Assembly: GCA_965230225.1 (NCBI GenBank) | Contig: CBDDKM010000008.1 | Span: forward strand, 310,001 to 374,000 | Reading direction: 5' to 3' | Source: CALSMU01 sp965230225 | GTDB taxonomy: Bacteria > Bacteroidota > Bacteroidia > Flavobacteriales_D > Parvicellaceae | DNA length: 64,000 nt | Shown here: positions 61,904 to 64,000 of the stretch, piece after piece | How the letters are laid out: each line of letters begins with the position of its first letter | How positions within the stretch are numbered: the stretch's first letter is position 1 | Position numbers and translations under genes: made by a program | The notes under the pieces: generated by a model | Told to the model about the DNA's origin: nothing | The model's input: the letters and a program-made list of their open reading frames with translations, nothing else | Databases searched by the model: none

Positions 61904-64000
61904 CGAACATGGTCAATTGATCTTCATCATCAGGATCCTGTATAGGGTTTCCTTTTGGAATGGTTGGATCTTCAATTGAATCTTTGTTTGTTGGCGTAAT
62001 CTCCCACTCTACCTCCACAGGCTTTTCAGAATTTCCTTCCTGAACTACTGTAGTTTCCTTTTCCTGAACCTCTTCTTTTTGATCTGTTGGTTCCGGTGGT
62101 TTAACTTCCTCTACCGGTTCCGGCCATTCCTCTCCTTCCTTAGTAGGTAATAATTCGATCTCTTTTACCTTTAACTTGGTTAGCTGATTACCTTGAGCCT
62201 TCATCCCTTTGATGTCAATCAAGTTATTCAGTAGTTCAACCTTATCTGGCAGGTTCTTAGTTTCCTTTAAACGCTTGTTATAAATAATCTTAATGGTTGG
62301 GTTGAATTGGGTAGAAGCCACTACTAATTCGGTACCTTCATCTTCTGGGATAAACAACACTTTTTTAGTGGAACTTTCCACCATGAATCGTTTAACGAAA
62401 TACATTTCTTTCGTAGGGTTCCAGTATACACAAGCCATAGGCCTATCTGGATGCCATTTCTCTATATGTATCAAATCATCGTCAAACTTGGTAGCCAATT
62501 CGAACCCACTCAGTTTATAATGTCCAGATTGGTAGTAAGTCAAAATCTTATCGTCTCCTCTGAATTCGCCAAGGAAAGTACCTCTTCCTTCATCATTCAG
62601 CCTTCTTACAACAGAGTCCCACCATACTTTTCTTGCAGCAAGTGTTGATCCTCCAACCTCTTTTTGCTCAATTTTACTGATCAATTCCTTGGTAACTCGA
62701 TTTCCTTTTGAACCTCTACCTTTAATCAATAACTGGCTAAAGTCTATATCAAATCGAATCTTTTTAAGGTGTGGCCTAGGTCTTAGTTTTACCCCTACAA
62801 TTTCGTTTCTTCCATTAGGATTACACGTGAAATAATGCAATTTAGATCCTTTGTTTCCAGCAGTTAAATCGTACTCTTTGTCTCTGGTAATACTGCTTAC
62901 ATTGAAACGTTTCATGTATGATGGACCTCCTTTACCATCCTGATAAATCATGTGGTAAATGGTACGTTTATCACCTTTCTTCCAAACTCCTACATGGATG
63001 ATTCCCTTGCCAACAAATTTCTTATCGGCAATTCTGGTAACCACCATTTTCCCTGTATTAAAGAAAATGATTATATCGTCAATATCAGAACACTCCGAAA
63101 CAAACTCATCTTTTCTTAACGACCATCCGATAAATCCTTCTTCCCTGTTTACATAGAGTTTCTTGTTAGAAACAATTACTTTCTTAGCAGAAATAGAATC
63201 AAATACTCTGATCTCGGTTTTACGCTCTTTTCCTTCTCCAAAACGATCTTTTAAATCTTTGAAGTAATCCACTGCAAACTGAATTAAATTATCCAGATGG
63301 TGCTGTACTTCTTCAATTCCAGCTTCAATTTTTGCTATTACTTCGTCTGCTTTGTTAGAATCGAATTTAGAAATTCTCTTAATCTTGATTTCTGTCAAAC
63401 GAATAATATCATCCTCAGTAAGGTCTCTGAATAACTGCAATGCAGTTTTGGATTTATTCTTTTTGGATGGAGTGGAAATGTATTTATGCATTCCTTTATC
63501 GATGGCATCCATTACTCCTTCCCAGGTTTCCTGCTCCTCAATGTCTCGATAAATTCTGTTCTCAATAAATATTCTTTCTAACGATGCCCAGTGCCATTGA
63601 TTCTCCAGCTCACTCTTCTTGATTTCAAGTTCTTTCTTTAGGAGAGCTACCGTTCGGTCCGTTGAGTGCTTAAGCATGTCATTAACACTCAAGAATACCG
63701 GCTGATTTCCTTCTGAAATTACGGCTGAGTTAGGCGAAATAGAAACCTCGCAATTGGTAAACGCATACAGTGCATCAATCATTTTATCTGGAGACACTCC
63801 AGTGGTTAAGTGAATGATGATCTCTGCTTCTGCTGCTGTATTATCTTCAATTTTCTTAACCTTAATCTTGTTCTTATCGTTGGCCTTAACAATCGAATCG
63901 ATTAACGATTCCGTTGTTGTTCCATAAGGGATTTGATCAATTCTAAGAGTCTTGTTATCGACCTTGGTAATGTTGGCACGAACCCTAACCTTACCTCCTC
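61896..64000 (-). CDS. parC: Topoisomerase IV subunit A, N-terminus cut by window edge
   Basis: The frame is open from the right edge to the stop at 61896-61898, and the visible 700 residues read GGKVRVRANITKVD, IDQIPYGTTTESLIDSIVKAN, IHLTTGVSPDKMIDALYAF, then WASLERIFIENRIYRDIEE, TKELISKIEQKEVGG and a beta-propeller-like C-terminal domain, ending in an acidic tail (DPDDEDQLTMFDE). This is the Bacteroidota form of ParC and the second half of the protein; the catalytic Tyr is outside. The C-terminal domain lacks a GyrA box, which fits topoisomerase IV. It decatenates daughter chromosomes with ParE. It overlaps the helicase gene by 8 bases. Confidence 0.93.
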   Translation of the reverse strand, partial: GGKVRVRANITKVDNKTLRIDQIPYGTTTESLIDSIVKANDKNKIKVKKIEDNTAAEAEIIIHLTTGVSPDKMIDALYAFTNCEVSISPNSAVISEGNQPVFLSVNDMLKHSTDRTVALLKKELEIKKSELENQWHWASLERIFIENRIYRDIEEQETWEGVMDAIDKGMHKYISTPSKKNKSKTALQLFRDLTEDDIIRLTEIKIKRISKFDSNKADEVIAKIEAGIEEVQHHLDNLIQFAVDYFKDLKDRFGEGKERKTEIRVFDSISAKKVIVSNKKLYVNREEGFIGWSLRKDEFVSECSDIDDIIIFFNTGKMVVTRIADKKFVGKGIIHVGVWKKGDKRTIYHMIYQDGKGGPSYMKRFNVSSITRDKEYDLTAGNKGSKLHYFTCNPNGRNEIVGVKLRPRPHLKKIRFDIDFSQLLIKGRGSKGNRVTKELISKIEQKEVGGSTLAARKVWWDSVVRRLNDEGRGTFLGEFRGDDKILTYYQSGHYKLSGFELATKFDDDLIHIEKWHPDRPMACVYWNPTKEMYFVKRFMVESSTKKVLFIPEDEGTELVVASTQFNPTIKIIYNKRLKETKNLPDKVELLNNLIDIKGMKAQGNQLTKLKVKEIELLPTKEGEEWPEPVEEVKPPEPTDQKEEVQEKETTVVQEGNSEKPVEVEWEITPTNKDSIEDPTIPKGNPIQDPDDEDQLTMFDE

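Noticed and set aside
61896..63797. A short topoisomerase-like protein starting at GTG 63797
   Set aside because: The frame continues without a stop to the window edge with ParC-typical sequence, so this is a truncated view of a complete gene.
1..64000. tRNA, rRNA, IS elements, prophage or att sites
   Set aside because: No cloverleaf-like stretch with a T-loop motif, transposase, integrase or flanking direct repeat was seen in the gaps between genes; absence is by eye only.

Overview
The window is AT-rich, densely packed chromosomal DNA from a member of the Bacteroidota, most likely a marine or freshwater Flavobacteriales-type bacterium. The evidence is the type IX secretion (T9SS) C-terminal sorting domains on three secreted proteins, a PorP/SprF homologue, BatA-type proteins, a Bacteroidota-type ParC and GyrA, and repeated TAnnTTTG promoter -7 boxes instead of a classical TATAAT/Shine-Dalgarno layout. 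No tRNA, rRNA, IS element, prophage or CRISPR array was seen. Both ends cut genes: an unidentified gene at 1-327 and parC at the right edge.

Layout. 1-4345: DUF2130 coiled-coil protein, an Omp28-type secreted protein, a patatin and an outer-membrane barrel, all on the minus strand. 4595-6268: universal stress protein and CvfB. 6270-11574: a minus-strand run of fabG, a VWA membrane protein, an M48/Ste24 protease and a YdcF protein. 11735-15830: outer-membrane barrel, secreted T9SS subtilase, small secreted protein and the THX ribosomal protein. 16667-21264: the conserved Bacteroidota set DUF2400, BatA and a dihydroorotase-like protein, plus a lipoprotein. 21261-28240: class III aminotransferase, barrel, FMN-dependent glutamate-synthase-like enzyme, repeat lipoprotein, second patatin and a diheme cytochrome c. 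28471-28815: a lectin that closely resembles the cyanobacterial MVL lectin. 28869-31576: a NarL-type sensor kinase/regulator pair with two unknown partners. 31930-33189: three small DUF5684/DUF5362 membrane proteins. 33249-41027: DUF2797, TPR protein, gyrA, clpC.

41086-53829 is the most distinctive block. It is an apparent minus-strand operon of a SiaC-like phosphoprotein, a 1969-residue adhesin with 14 HYR domains and a T9SS type-B C-terminus, its PorP/SprF partner, a PD40/PKD protein, an unknown secreted protein, and a propeller/Y_Y_Y/SpoIIE phosphatase sensor. I read it as a surface-adhesin export module with its own phosphatase/phosphoprotein signalling; that coupling is inference. 53981-64000 holds hutI, purC, phoH, a SAM-hydrolase-like protein without the family's catalytic triad, an ABM protein, a lipoprotein, a STAS-like protein, an SF1 helicase and parC.

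Recurrent features: several genes begin 5-7 bases after a -7 box (probable leaderless mRNAs). Four convergent pairs interlock their stop codons in a 4-base overlap, whereas other convergent pairs are separated by strong bidirectional hairpin terminators. Two enzyme homologues (the dihydroorotase-like and SAM-hydrolase-like proteins) have lost residues that the families use for catalysis.
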